The translations under genes and the position numbers were made by a program. A stretch of 64,000 bases of DNA from Mytilus edulis. Taxonomy: Eukaryota > Mollusca > Bivalvia > Mytilida > Mytilidae. A model generated the notes under the pieces. It did no database searches and was not told the origin of the DNA. It saw nothing but the letters and a program-made list of their open reading frames with translations. Below are positions 11,373-24,135 of this stretch, piece after piece. The stretch is taken from assembly GCF_963676685.1 (NCBI RefSeq), contig NC_092345.1, forward strand, positions 78,061,592 through 78,125,591. Reading direction: 5' to 3'. The stretch's first letter is position 1; each line of letters begins with the position of its first letter.

Positions 11373-13090
11373 GTCTCAATGTCTCACAGCAATTCTTTAA
11401 CGAAAAGTCTCATCAGTATTTAACAGCAATCCATTCTATTAGCAGTCACAAAAGTATCTCAGAGCAATCCTTTCTATGAACAGTCCCACGCATGTCTCAG
11501 TGCAATCCTTTATATGAGCAGTCACACTAAAGTCTCAGAGCATTCCTTTCTATGAGCAATCCCACTAATGTCTCACAGCAATTCTTTGAACGAACAGTCT
11601 CACAAGTATTTAACAGCAATCCATTCTATTAGCAGTCACAAAAGTATCTCAGAGCAATCCTTTCTATGAACAGTCACACGCATGTCTCAGTACAATCCTT
11701 TTTATGAGCAGTCACACAAATATCACACAGAGATCGATTCTTTGAGCAGTCATACAAATGTCTGGTAGAAATCTAGTCGGTGAGAAATCACACAAATGTC
11801 TGAAAGCAATCCATTTTAAAAGTAGTTACACAAATGTCTAACAGTAATTCATTCTAAAAGTAGTCACACATATGTCTGACAGCAAATTCATCCTGAAGTA
11901 GTCACACAAATGTTGTACAGTAATTCATTCTAAAAGTAGTCACACAAATGTCTGACAGCAAATCCATTCTAAAAGTAGTCACACAAATGTCTGACAGCAA
12001 ATCCATTCTAAAAGTAGTCACATAAATGTCTAACAGTAATTCGTTCTAAAAGTAGTCACACATATGTCTGACAGCAAATTCATCCCAAAGTAGTCACACA
12101 AATTTTGTACAGTAATTCATTCTAAAAGTAGTTACACAAATTTCTGACAGCAATCTATTCTAAAAGGAGTCACACAAATGTCTGACAGCAATCCATTCTA
12201 AAAGTAGTCGCACAAATGTCGTACAGTAATTCATTCTAAAAGTCGTCACACAAATTTTTGACAGCAATCTATTCTAAAAGTAGTCACACAAATGTCTGAC
12301 AGCAGTCCATTCTAAAAGTAGTCACACAAATGTCGTACAGTAATTCATTCTAAAAGTAGCCATTCAAATGTCTGACAGCAATTTCATTCTAAAAGTAGCT
12401 ACACAAATGTCTAACAGCAATTCATTCTTAAAGAAGTCACACAAATTTCTAATAGTAATTCATTTTAAAAGTAGTCACACAAATGTCTGACAGCAATCCA
12501 TTCTAAAAGTAGTCCAACAAATGTCTAACAGTAATTCATTCTAAAAGTAGTCACACAAATGTCTGACAGCAAATCCATTCTAAAAGTAGTCACACAAATG
12601 TCATACAGTAATTCATTCTAAAGTAGTCATTCAAATGTCTGATAGCAAATCCATTCTAAAAGTAGCTACACACATGTCTAACAGCAATTCATTCTTAAAG
12701 TAGTCACACAAATTTCTGACAACAATTCATTCTAAAAGTAGTCACACAAATTTCTAACACCAATCCATTCTAAATGTAGTCACACAAATGTCTGACAGCA
12801 ATCCATTCTAAAAGTAGTCACACAAATGTCGTACAGTAATTCATTCTTAAAGTAATCATTCAAATGTCTGACAGCAAATCCATTCTAAAAGTAGCTACAC
12901 AAATGTCTAACAGCAATTCATTCTTAAAGTAGTCAAACAAATTTCTAATAGTAATTCATTCTAAAAGTAGTCACACAAATTTCTGACAGCAATCCATTCT
13001 AAAAGCAGTCACACAAATGTCTGACAGCAATCCATTCTAAAGGAGTCACACAAATGTCTGACAACAATCCATTCTAAAAGTAGTCACACA
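11373..13090. repeat. 37-40 bp minisatellite array at the left outer boundary
   Basis: Tens of units of the form 'agtcacacaaatgtctgaca' + 'gcaatccattctaaaagt', about 38 bp. The outermost part (to about 11780) uses a diverged variant with 'agtctcagagcaatcc' + 'tttctatgagc'. The same array, reverse complemented and longer, lies at the outer end of the right arm. Unit variants follow the same order in both arms. Confidence 0.95.
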
Positions 13091-13342
13091 AAAGTCTCAT
13101 ATCAGTATATTCGTTAAGCAATCAACAAATATATCACATAATCAACATTATTGCTATATGTATACAGACATTTCCTTTACGTTATTTACAATAAAAAATA
13201 TCGCAATTATTTCCTATCTACAGTTTTTATTAAGAACATCGACTTCAAAGACCAGCACACTGATTAATGTCTTTTCGTCACACTATGTAATCACTATTAT
13301 TATGACATAGTTATTCAAAATGATTTATATATTTTTTTTTAG

Positions 13343-13491
13343 CCGGTCTAATGGAAAAGCATCACGATAGACCTCTTATGTCGGAGAGACTAATAAGCAT
13401 TGTAGAAACTGTTAATGTTATCACTGTTGTGAATGCTGGCTCCATACTACTTCCGCTTTCATTATTGTATGCAGTTCTATTATGGATCTAA
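13343..13491 (+). pseudogene. orphan last exon of the DOMON gene (left-arm copy)
   Basis: Acceptor 'tttttttttag' at 13341-13342, then CC plus 49 codons to TAA at 13489-13491. It encodes [16 protein letters not shown] followed by a hydrophobic stretch of more than 20 residues at the very C-terminus (a membrane anchor or GPI-type signal). It is the mirror of the terminal DOMON exon at 55020-55168, from which it differs at residues that include Ser/Pro and Trp/Cys changes near the end. No DOMON exon lies upstream on the plus strand here, so the exon is stranded unless it is spliced to another gene. The nearest upstream donor is in the cysteine-rich gene, and its phase is compatible. Confidence 0.7.
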
Positions 13492-13799
13492 CTGTTTGAG
13501 TATTGTCTACGATTGGCTTTTCGTTTGTGCAAGTTTCTAGATGGACAATGTTGTGTAAAATATTTCATCGTAATGAGAAACTGGAATTGCAAATGTTTCT
13601 TTCCAGTAAACTGCTGAATGGGTAATTTGAGACTGTACAAAACAACCATTTTGCTCAAGAGATTACTATGATTGCTCAAGAAGGGATTGTAATATATCTA
13701 ATTGTAATATTAGGTCACGGAATATCGAAAGAATGACAATCATAATGTATCATAATACTGGGATGTAGAATGTCTTTAACACGATTGTTATACGTAATA

Positions 13800-14345
13800 T
13801 GACTAAAACAAATACAAATATGCATACCCAATCCCAAATCGTTACGAGTCTAAATAATAAACAATCATTAATATAAATACCATGTTCTTAATTGACAAGA
13901 GTTTAGACAATAAACAAACATCCACACTCATATATGTACTCAATTGAAACATGTCTAGACAAAAACTACATTAAGAAAAACGAGAAATAATACACAAACC
14001 ATGTTTTAAATCATCCCAATATTAGACAATACACAAGCAATCATCATCCACACCATGGTTAAAATCTATACAATTCTATACAATAAACTATTACAAACAC
14101 ACATCCCATAAAATAAAACGTTACGAGTATAGACACCAATACACACCCCATGTTCGAAGAAAATAAATACCCATCAACACATGTACTATTTTATTAATCT
14201 AGACCAAAAACAAACACAAATACTCACACTGGTTCTTGATAGTGAAGAGTTTTGATAATAAAAATCATCAACTCTCATACTCTGTTCTTTATAGACAAGA
14301 GTCCTGATAATAACTGATCAACACTCATGCAATGTTCTTACTAGA
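13800..14345. repeat. degenerate 50-60 bp repeat region (left arm)
   Basis: Diverged units with 'acaagagtttagacaataaa' and 'cacacccatgttc'-like segments. The right-arm counterpart spans about 53760-54710 and carries about 405 bp more of related and adjoining sequence. The break in the left arm is at 'gactaaaa|caaatacaaat' near 13808. Confidence 0.6.
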
Positions 14346-14649
14346 CATTTGCGGAAACTAGGTCTATACCTAAGATTACACTTAGAATTACGATTACAGT
14401 TGAGGAAAAACAAGGGATGATTTTAAAAATGCCAATTTCAGAAAGGTTATAGGGGAAAAGCAATGAGGGTATTACTCATAAAACGATGATTCTAAACAGA
14501 AAACAAGCATCAACATATAATCGTCAATAGTGTAGAAAACATTGATATGTGTGTTGTTCTTGTTTTATATAGTTTTCAACTACGAGTTTCACTTTTCAGG
14601 CATTTATAGTCAGAAATTATTGATATAATGATAAATGTAATCTGGACAG

Positions 14650-14900
14650 ATATATGTAATATACACGATGGTATATAAAAGAGAGGCGAAAGATACAAGT
14701 GGGATATTCAAAACCATAAGTCAAAAATAAACTGACAACGACATTTCTAAAATATAAACAGACCAAAACAAGAAGTTTTTTTTTCTATGTTTCTTTTCTA
14801 ATTATGGCGTTGTCATTTTATTTTTCGAATTATATGCTTGAATGTCCCTCTGGTATATTTAGTTACTCCTTTAAAGCATGGTGTTGACCTCATGTAAAAG
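14650..14900. repeat. inverted pair of dispersed retroelement-tail repeats
   Basis: 'gagaggcgaaagatacaagt' (about 14681) and, further on, 'atggcgttgtcattttattt' through 'ccctctggtatatttagtta' are inverted relatives of the tail at 27470-27560. They form a foldback of about 200 bp. It has a mirror copy at about 53205-53455. Confidence 0.6.
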
Positions 14901-16189
14901 AGGGAAAGGAATAAAACATAAATTTGATTGAGAGTGATAAACCCTTTGATATGTTTTCAATACATCTTGCAAAAACTAGTAAACGAAGGGTTACTTAATC
15001 TGGACTTATATGAACATTAAGATTCTTTACTAAGATTAAGTAAAAACAAATCGAAAAAATTTAAACAAGTTAACGGAAAAAAAACGTGTCACAAACTTAA
15101 GTGACCATTAGTTTTAGGTAATTTTTATTATAGTTGTTGAGTATGTGTATGGTTAGATAAACTATTTAAATTCTCACTTTTGTTATAAATTTATACATAA
15201 ATATAGACCTTAGTCGTGTAAAAATAAATTCATGCTATAGACAAATTTCGAGTTCGATGCATTTCCGTCATAAAACTTTGGTTTTAGTGAACATCATTCG
15301 TGCGTTAAGGGGAGTCGTCACTTCTGTTCAAATGTTGAGCAAGTGGTTGGAAATCTAGGATGTTATATTGCACGAATTATTCGGCAAATTGAATTATCAT
15401 ACTTGACAATCAGCACTGCTGTCATTAAGGAATTGTGAATATGTACCTACAGAACAAACATTATTTCTAGTTTATCCTGAATAATTACGATAACTAAGAC
15501 GCTTGGTGAACGGTAACAGTACAGGCGATCCCCTCTTTCTGGTAAATGACATCATAAAGGCGCGCATAATTGACGATTTTTTTTTCCGCTGACAGACAAA
15601 CTCGAAAGTGGTCTATTGCTTTTGATTTATATTTTATGACACTTTTTTTGTTTTGTTTTAATCAGTCAACTCATCATTAAAGAGATTGTTTATAATACTA
15701 CGAATGGACCTAAAGACGATTAAACAAACCCTATGAATACTTACATTCTGTATTTGAAAGGCTTATGGGAATTGAAAGTGATATAGTTTTTCCAAATTGG
15801 GATAAGTGTATCAGTTGGGTGAGGTACGATCTTAGTCATATTTTTTTTAATAGCAATTAACTAGAAATAATTTAAAAAAGAAATAATCTTGGTTAACCAA
15901 ATACAGGAGTGACCGTTCTGGTTTTAATGCCACGATAATAAGTTTTCAAATGGTGTCAACTCCAATGGTTAGGACAAATGTGATTAATTTCAGACTGTTT
16001 TCCTCTGCATCATTGATCAAGAACAACGTCAACTAAAGACCAATACAGCGAATGAATTGAGAAACAGGTGCCCAGGGATAGGTACATCAAAAAAAAATAG
16101 TAGTAAGACTATATTGTTAAACCATCAAAATATTGCTGATAGAGCTTACCATCAGATGAACAACCTTGTAAATAATAAAGTAACAAACA
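14901..16189. other. noncoding part of the left arm
   Basis: AT-rich sequence with no supported exon or RNA gene. The mirror in the right arm (about 51917-53204) has the same content. Confidence 0.45.
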
Positions 16190-16720
16190 TACTGAACTCC
16201 GAGGAAAATGAAAAACGGAAAGTCCATTATCAAATAGCAAAATCAAAAGTTCAAACACATCAAACGAATGGAGACAACTACCATACCGGCATTGGCACTT
16301 TCCTTTGTAAAAAAACGGTGGATTAAACCTTGTTTCACAGCTAGTTTAACTTCCCACGTGTAAGGTAGTCGCATAATATTCCTTTATATTGACAACGATG
16401 TGTGAACAAAACAAACAGACGCAACAGGCAAAAAAGAATATAGGGATGCAGCAGTAAACATTATGTTTTAATCGCAATCACTATAAAAACAAACAAATAT
16501 GTCAACCAAAAAAAAACCAAAAAAGACTTATAGACAAAGTAAGATAGGAAAAAATAAATACAAACATATCAATGTTTTTACCATAGCACAATAACATACG
16601 TAATGATGGAATGTATAAGTACCGGGCCACTTCAAATGCATATCACCAAACATAGACTAAACAGTTAAAGTAAATGAACTGTATTTATATTGAATTGGTC
16701 TGAACGTTTTTAAATTTATG
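16190..16720 (-). repeat. solo 3' tail of a Penelope-like/RT element (left arm)
   Basis: Contains 'ctgaactccgaggaaaa', 'caaacacatcaaacgaatgg' and 'acaacgatgtgtgaacaaaa'. The same order recurs at 20560-20840 (behind an RT fragment) and, in the opposite orientation, at 59820-60110 (again behind an RT fragment). So the repeat is the 3' noncoding tail of that RT family, here without the RT part. Mirror copy at about 51386-51916. Confidence 0.7.
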
Positions 16721-16899
16721 GCCTATGTTATTATGGTACTGGATGATTATTAACAGCAAACTACAGAGTACTTATAATCATATAAATAAAGCAAAATGAA
16801 CCGTTATGAACAGAAACTACTGAGTGTCTGTAATCGTATACATGGACGAAAATGAAATAAGGATGAACAATAAATAGGAGAACATTATATCATTACACA

Positions 16900-19800
16900 C
16901 AAGACAAATGTGTAATTAAAAAATTATACCTGTGGTTTATTTTGACATTCGTAATATATAACGTTTGTTCGATGTGTTGTATGGTGAATAAAACAATTAC
17001 AGAAGTGAACTTTGATAAACTTAAGTCAATATCAGTCCTGTGTAGATGACACATGTAATATGTCGGCAATAAAGAACCTTGTTCGAAACCTTTTCATTTG
17101 ATTTAACCATTTGACTAAGTTCTTTCCGTTTTGAATTTTCCTTGGAGTTCAGTATTTTTGTTATTTTTTTACTTTGCTAATTTTTTTTCAGAAACTATCT
17201 AATTTTTGTTTATTTGCAAAAATATGCAAGTTACATGCACATGAGCTGTACCCTGCTGCGGATACATATTGATTTCGTTAAAGCTAATATAGGGGGTATC
17301 GAGGCGGGAGTGGTTAGGGTATGGAATTTACCCCAAAGGTGCAAAAAGCGTCGATTTTGACGATTTGTTTGTTCTATTTTTTGACCTGGAAGACCGAGGG
17401 ATGCTGCTAGGTGTATCCGTTTGTAGTCTGTATGTAGAGTGGACCCCATTGAACACATAAACAACAACAGTTCTTATGTCAGAGTGAAACAAAAGTTGGT
17501 AGAGCAGTGTAAAGAATATCATATAGACCAAAAACAAGAAATTTCCCGATTTTTGACTTCAACTGTGCCTGCAACCGAAAGTAGTTGTTTCCTATGCGTT
17601 CTGCAATATTAAGAATTATTAATAGTTATATGCTTGACGGTAAACAATAGTTGTTGAATTTTTATGGCTTTGTACTTCTAGTGTCTAGTTTTTAACAAAT
17701 GATTAAATACAGAATTCTTTTGTTTTTTGTTATTATATTAAATCAAAAAAATGTATAAGCAAAGTGTCAACATGGTTGTAATACATAACAAGAGTGAATT
17801 AGTGATATGCTGTAACCACAAGTCTATTTTCGTGTCTAATACTTCCTTTACCTTACGGTAGATCAACTGACACTATGACTTTTTTTGTGTTAGTTTATAT
17901 TCAACCAGAGTTATCTCTCTTCTTTCTTGTATTTGCATGTTACACACACAGGAAGTAAGGTAAGTTTTAATAAATCGTCTTATGTACCCTTTTGCGGATT
18001 TTAATGTGTAATTTTAATGTAAAACGTATACGATTATTTGATTATTTGTATAGATATAAACATTTGTTGTACTACAAAGCTCGGATTAAACCAATATTAA
18101 TCATTTTGCAGTTTCATATTTTTTTGTTACTGTGATTAAATTTACATTATCTAATATGTCACAATTTAGAACATATGAATATTTTAACTAAATAGCTCTA
18201 TCCTATAGAAGAAGAAAAAACAAAGTTTTTATTTGCATTACATGGGCTCACAAGTACCATATCCCTTTATTACATATTATTGAAGATTTGGCCTATATAG
18301 CTGAACGACACACGCTCGGACAAGACACTAGGGAATATTTATTAGCAGAAACTCATTTATGATTAATTATAACAAACGATAAAAGCTCAAAATAAAGTGC
18401 ATTGTATAAATTAAATGATTCATTTCTATAATACATGTATCAAAAGGTTATATACAAAGGTATTTGTATTTAATATGTTTGTTATACAGCATTATAAAGG
18501 TAGACATAACAGGCATATAAGAATATATCTTTGGTATTTTTAACGATGATAATTGTTGATAATATTAACAATTAATTTCATTAAGATTTGTTTCTCTTTC
18601 CTTTTATCAAAAAAAGTGAATGTCGTGGATATACTGGTTCTCTTCAATTTTGTTTTGCATACATATTTTACCCCCCAAAAAACATTTCTGGCGATCTTAT
18701 ATAAGTTAATTTTTATATACATATCTCGATTGTGAACGGTTATGAGCGCTTAATCTCTAGATATATAATATTTCCAAGTAAGTTGACCGTCATTCGTTTT
18801 ACGTTTTCCTATCATCGAAATGATACCAAAAACATTAAAATTTGAAAAATTTGGTCTTGTAGGTTTGATATATATAGTGCGCTGATGTAATTGATTAAAC
18901 AGATTAAGAATTAAATTTGTATTTACACAAATTATGCCTTTGTTTGCTTATAATGTTACGCAGTAGCTAAAAATAAGATTTTGATGATTAATATTATCAG
19001 GAACGCTGAAAAGTCTCAGATCTATAAATAAATAAATCAAATACTAATTTTTATCTAAAGAGGATGACCTCATCAGTCATGACTTATCTTCCTACGGATT
19101 TAAAAGTAAAATGTAGTCAGTAATATATAGTACAATAAGACGATAAAATAGCATACCCATACAATAATAAAATTAAAAAAAAATAACACATTAAGTTGCT
19201 TTTTTCCAAGAAAAATAGATATTTTTTAACAAAGATACAAGAGTAATGTGATTGTGCTTGTTGTTATATTTATCATTAGTATTCATTCGGATGCATTTTC
19301 TTGATAATATTATGGAAGTAATATACTGGTTTTTTTTTTAGTTATCTGACACTTGCAAGATTATTGTTAACATAGATTTTAAGTTAGTGTATACTAATTT
19401 TAAATCAAATCATTTTCTTTGCTTATGCGTTCATGTTGAAATTATCAAGTTTACACTATTTTCTTTAGCCCATTTTCTGTGTTAATGAATTTTTTTTGGG
19501 GTTTAAGATAATGTCTTATAATCATGATCTGTCGCAAATAATTCTTAATTTTTGTCTAGAATAACATGTTATAAAATGATATATTGTCCATACTCTATGT
19601 AAATGACTTTTTGTTGTTGTCTAACACAATGCTTATAATATGTTTTAAAATAATGACTAACAATTATTATCTATCGCCTATAGTCTGCAGTATCAGCAAA
19701 ACTTTTCCGATAATTCAGTATGATGTAAATCGGTATATGTATAATAACAACTACTGAACAGTCTGAAAATAGATTGAACGTATTTGAATTGACTGCAAGC

Positions 19801-20550
19801 AAAAAGTCTTAACTGTACGGTATTTACCACATTCTGCATATATCTAAAAATTGACTAAAAACTCAAAAATACTCAATAATCTATTGTAGAGACTATTATG
19901 AATTGTTCGGATAGAAATGATCGTTTCAGACTTTATTCCGTTCACAAGTGTAGAAAAAACTATAAAAATCAGTACAGAATCAACAAATCGACTGAATTTA
20001 TACTTCTGTTCACATTTAGGTGGTAACATAGCGATTTTTACTCAATCAAAACGCTTTCAAATGCAAAATAATATAAGCTTTATTGATAGTTTGTGCTGTA
20101 ACTTCAATGTCGTACCGTGTTACGGATGGAGTTAATCTCTAACAACTCATTTAATCTATGTTATTTACTTATTGTTTTTCTGCATTAATCAGGCTGTTTT
20201 AATAAATTTCACATTTTTTATGTAAGGGTATTGTATGGTTTCTAAATGGTATCAGGTTTACTCATTTTAACAGACCATGCGATGTCCTAACAGCACAGTA
20301 ACAAACATGACTTAGAAGACTAAATAGTGCCCATGCGAACTCCATAAAAACCGCATTAAGCTCAGGTTCAGCACTCAAAGGACTCCTATTGCGAACTATT
20401 GTTAAACTATATAAAGAAAGCATGTCAACTGTAAAATATCCTTGTTTAGTGGAATAATAAATGTCTCTTCTCTAACATCATCAAACAGACTGATATCAAG
20501 TAGAACATAAACGTTTTGTGCATCTTATATTCGTTTGTATAGTTAAAAGT
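16900..20550. other. noncoding left-arm interior
   Basis: I find no supported gene. Short open frames (for example around 17231-17540) exist in both arms only because the arms are copies. The mirror is about 47566-51200. Confidence 0.4.
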
Positions 20551-20559
20551 AAAAACACA

Positions 20560-20840
20560 AAAATACTGAACTCCGAGGAAAATTCAAAAAGGAAAATCAA
20601 AAATCAAAAGGCAAAATCAAAAGTCCAAACACATCAAACGAATGGATAACAACTGTCATATTCCTGACTTGGTACAGGCATTTTCTAATGTAAAAAATGG
20701 TGGATTGAACCTGGTTTTATAGCTAGCTGAACCTCTCACTTGTATGACAGTCGCATCAAATTCCATTACATTGTCAACGATGCATGAACAAAACAAACAT
20801 ACTCAAAGAGTAAAAATGTCAAAAATAGGGGTACAACATT
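20560..20840 (-). repeat. retroelement 3' tail (left arm)
   Basis: Same tail family as at 16190-16720, lying downstream (minus strand) of the RT fragment at 21655-22940. Together with the repeats at 20949-21440 it looks like the 3' UTR of that element. Mirror at 47285-47565. Confidence 0.65.
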
Positions 20841-20948
20841 CAATATTGTGTTATCATCTTAATATCACTACATAAACAACAAATGTAACAAAGTAGCACA
20901 AAAAGGCATACATCAAATTTAACATTCTCATTTTGCTTTTCTTATACG

Positions 20949-21440
20949 GCTGAATTTATCTATGTAAAGTCTACCCATAAATGAAAGAAGGTTTTCATTA
21001 CTGGTGTAAAATTGCGCGTTTGAAATTCGCACAGGTAGACATAAAAATAATTTTGTCGTATGACGGCATACATAAATGCAGACTCACGTAAAGTAGATAT
21101 AACAAAAAACAGACTTACAGTAAAAATAATAAATAAAATAATGGTGTGGTTCAAAGTATGACGGGACACATAAGTACAGTTTCACGTCAAATACGGCTGA
21201 ATTTATCTATGTAAAGTCTACCCATAAATGATAGAAGGTTTTCATTACTGGTGGAAAATTGCGCGTTTGAAATTCGCACAGGTAGACATAAAAATAATTT
21301 TGTCGTATGACGGCATACATAAATGCAGACTCACGTAAAGTAGATATAACAAAAACCAGATTTAACAGTAAAAGTAATAATAATAAATAAAATAATGGTG
21401 TGGTTCAAAGTATGACGGGATACATAAGTACAGTTTCACG
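20949..21440. repeat. two-copy tandem repeat of about 245 bp (left arm)
   Basis: Two near-identical units starting 'tacggctgaatttatctatg' (about 20945 and 21191), each containing 'aattgcgcgtttgaaattcg' and ending near 'cagtttcacgtcaaat'. The mirror at about 46480-46965 has the same two units. They lie in the 3' region of the RT element. Confidence 0.85.
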
Positions 21441-21654
21441 TCAAATGTATATCATAAAAAAACAGACTAAACAGAAAAAGTAGTCTTATTGAATAAAATA
21501 GTTTAGTCATTCATAGTATGTCAAGATCCTTAAGTAAAAGTAATATCAATAAATGAAATAATTTTGCCGTTCAAAGTATGTGGTTTTACGTAACCATAGA
21601 GTCACTTCTAATGAATATATAAAAAAGACATATAAAAGAATACTATAATACGTA

Positions 21655-22940
21655 ATTAAGATGATAACAAACGTCAGTACTAAAAATCAATATACTTCAA
21701 GACCATCTTGTATTATTTGTGAAGTTGATACGGAATATTTATCAACAAGTTCTGGGTATCTTCCGATGAACTTTTTTAGAAAAAGGACGAGACGTTCTTT
21801 GACATACCCGTGGTTCATCAATTTTCTGCTCAGACACTGGTGACGTTTTACAAAGTCTGAATAGGAGCTGCAAGCTCTTGAATACCTAATAAGTTGGGAA
21901 ATGTATATTCCATATGCAGGTGAAGTTGGTATATTACTACTAAGGTGGGGGAAATTGATAATTTCAAAATTAAAATCGTCTCGTTTGTCATAGATTCTGG
22001 TACTGAGATGACTGTGTATGTCAAATTCGAGGTAAAAGTCTAAAAATGAGGCAGAGGAAGCCGTGTCTGTGGTCTCTTTAATTTCTAGTTCTGGTGGGTA
22101 TATTAATGGAATCCAATCAGAAAAGTTCGGATTGTTAATGGAGAAAGAACATCATCAATATATCTGAAAGTGAAATTAAATAACCTGGCTTCCTTGATCT
22201 TCCTGATTTTGACAAGTGTCTGAAGGAACTCCGATTCATATGAAAATAAGAAGAGGTCGGCAAGGAGAGGCGCACAGTTCGTTCCCATAGGAATGCCGAC
22301 AATTTGTTGAAAAAGTCTACCTCCAAATTCAACAAATATGTTGTCAATAAGAAACTCCAGCATACTGATCACTTGTTCCTCTGTGTAGTATGTTTTACCC
22401 TTTTGTTCCTTTTTGACAAAATATGCCTTATGGTATCCCAAAGTGATAAATTTATAGCGTATGCTACCATTTTTATGATGAAAAGCATTGTGAATTATTT
22501 CTTTTAGACGGGTTTTCAATTTCACATGGGGAATGGTTGTATACAAGGTTGAAAATCAAAAGTTTTAATAGAACTAATTTCAGAAAAAGACCGAGATTTA
22601 AAATTATCCAGAAGTTCTTTAGAGTTTTTCAGAATCCACATATGGTTAATACCACTACGTGAGTAAACAGTTTCACAGTATATCTGAAGACCCTCTTTAA
22701 CTGCGGACAGAATTTTAGTCAATCTAATGGACAATTCTTTAGTAGAACAAGCAGATGAGCCGGCAATGTACCGTTGTTTGTACGGAATTTTGTGAAGTTT
22801 AGGTATCCAATACAAACAAGGTAAGTCCTCCGATTTGTTGTTCAATGCAATGTTCATAGAAGCCATGAAGGACTTATGATTCGCCAAAATCTCATCCTTG
22901 TCAAATGATATGTTTTTGTATGTGGGATTACCTGATTAAA
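21655..22940 (-). pseudogene. Penelope-like RT fragment (left arm), decayed
   Basis: Read on the minus strand: NPTYKNISFDKDE, YWIPKLHK (the PKLHK signature of Penelope-like RTs), a motif-A region reading FDF-STLYTTIP only if a frameshift near 22535 is crossed, GIPMGTNCAPLLADLFL, RYIDDVLS (catalytic Asp pair), then after a second frameshift near 22110 a C-terminal part with SFLDFYLEFD and SPAYGIYISQLIRYS. The N-terminus is missing upstream of about 22940. There is no visible endonuclease. The right arm carries the same two frameshifts, so the element had already died before the palindrome formed. Confidence 0.8.
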
Positions 22941-24135
22941 TTATACTAGTAGTATGGAGTTTCGAGATATTTATCAACTCTTAAAGTAAAGAAAATTAAT
23001 TTAAAAAAACAGCCGATTATGGTAAATTCAAATATATGAGGATCTTTTGGTGCATAAGCATAAATTCCGACGGATAATATACCGGACATCCTTTTTTTGA
23101 GAAAGAAATCATAAAAAACTAACAAATATTTCATAAAAAAGAGAAAGGCGGGTACACCTTTTTAGGTTCGTGCGTTTTTGACTGCATTGTCTTACAAACG
23201 AACAAATAAAAGCAACAGTAGTTTACCGCTTTTCAATATTCATAGTTCGATTAAGCAAAACATAATTCCGGGTAACAAACTCAAAATCGAGAAATCACAT
23301 CAACTGTAAGAGGAGAACAACGGAACTACAGATACACTGAACTACAACAAAACCAAACGACAATATACATAGAAACATACTATAGATAACAGATAACTAG
23401 GTACTCATTTCCGGCAAAATTTTGTTGATTGAACCTGATTTTACGGCTAGCCAAATGCTCCCCTTCCCGCTTTAATAGCAATGTTAAAAAAAATACCCCT
23501 TAAATGACAATATTACGTGACAGGAATACAGTATATTTGATACTTCATCGCGCTTCAGATTTCATTTTTTTATATATTTAGCCTATGTGTTAATATATCG
23601 GTACTATGATATAAAGTAGAAGAGGCCTAAAATTACTTTTCTGGGGAGTTATAACAACACAGGAAGGGTGTTTGAATAACAATTAAAAACGTTTTGTGCT
23701 TCTACAAATGTTAAAAACAAAGGTGTATTTCTTACTTCATTATCTTATTTTTTTTTATTTTCTTTCACTCAATTTTCTATAAAAAGACAGTCAATTTAAT
23801 TATTTTATCAATGAAATGCACAAAACAAGTCGAACACACAGTGCTCTAACGCCCCTTTAAATGTAAACTGACAAAGCCTTGGCGAAAGATTTTACAAGTT
23901 GATCTTAAAAATATTTAACGAACTCTGAAAATTTTCTAATCTGCTATCTAATGAAAATTTGATTCGAATTTTCTTAATAATTAAAGGACCATGTACCTGT
24001 TCGTTGTTTCAATGATAGAGTTATGGTATTTTATTTTAAAAATACCCACAGCCTTTCCCTGTGTTCTCTTTAATTGACAACCATGTATTTAAAAAATGAA
24101 ATGCATCAGCTAAATATTATTTCACTGCATGTAGA
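22941..24135. other. noncoding DNA upstream of the GST gene (left arm)
   Basis: AT-rich; probably contains the 5' flank and promoter of the GST gene that starts at 24136, but I cannot point to a TATA box or first noncoding exon with confidence. Confidence 0.45.

Noticed and set aside
12050-12950. Regularly spaced repeats suggesting a CRISPR-like array
   Set aside because: The units are head-to-tail and contiguous without unique spacers, and the DNA is animal. It is a minisatellite.
17231-17540. Overlapping 69-78 residue minus-strand frames conserved in both arms
   Set aside because: Conservation only reflects duplication of the arms; no splice context, no recognised domain.
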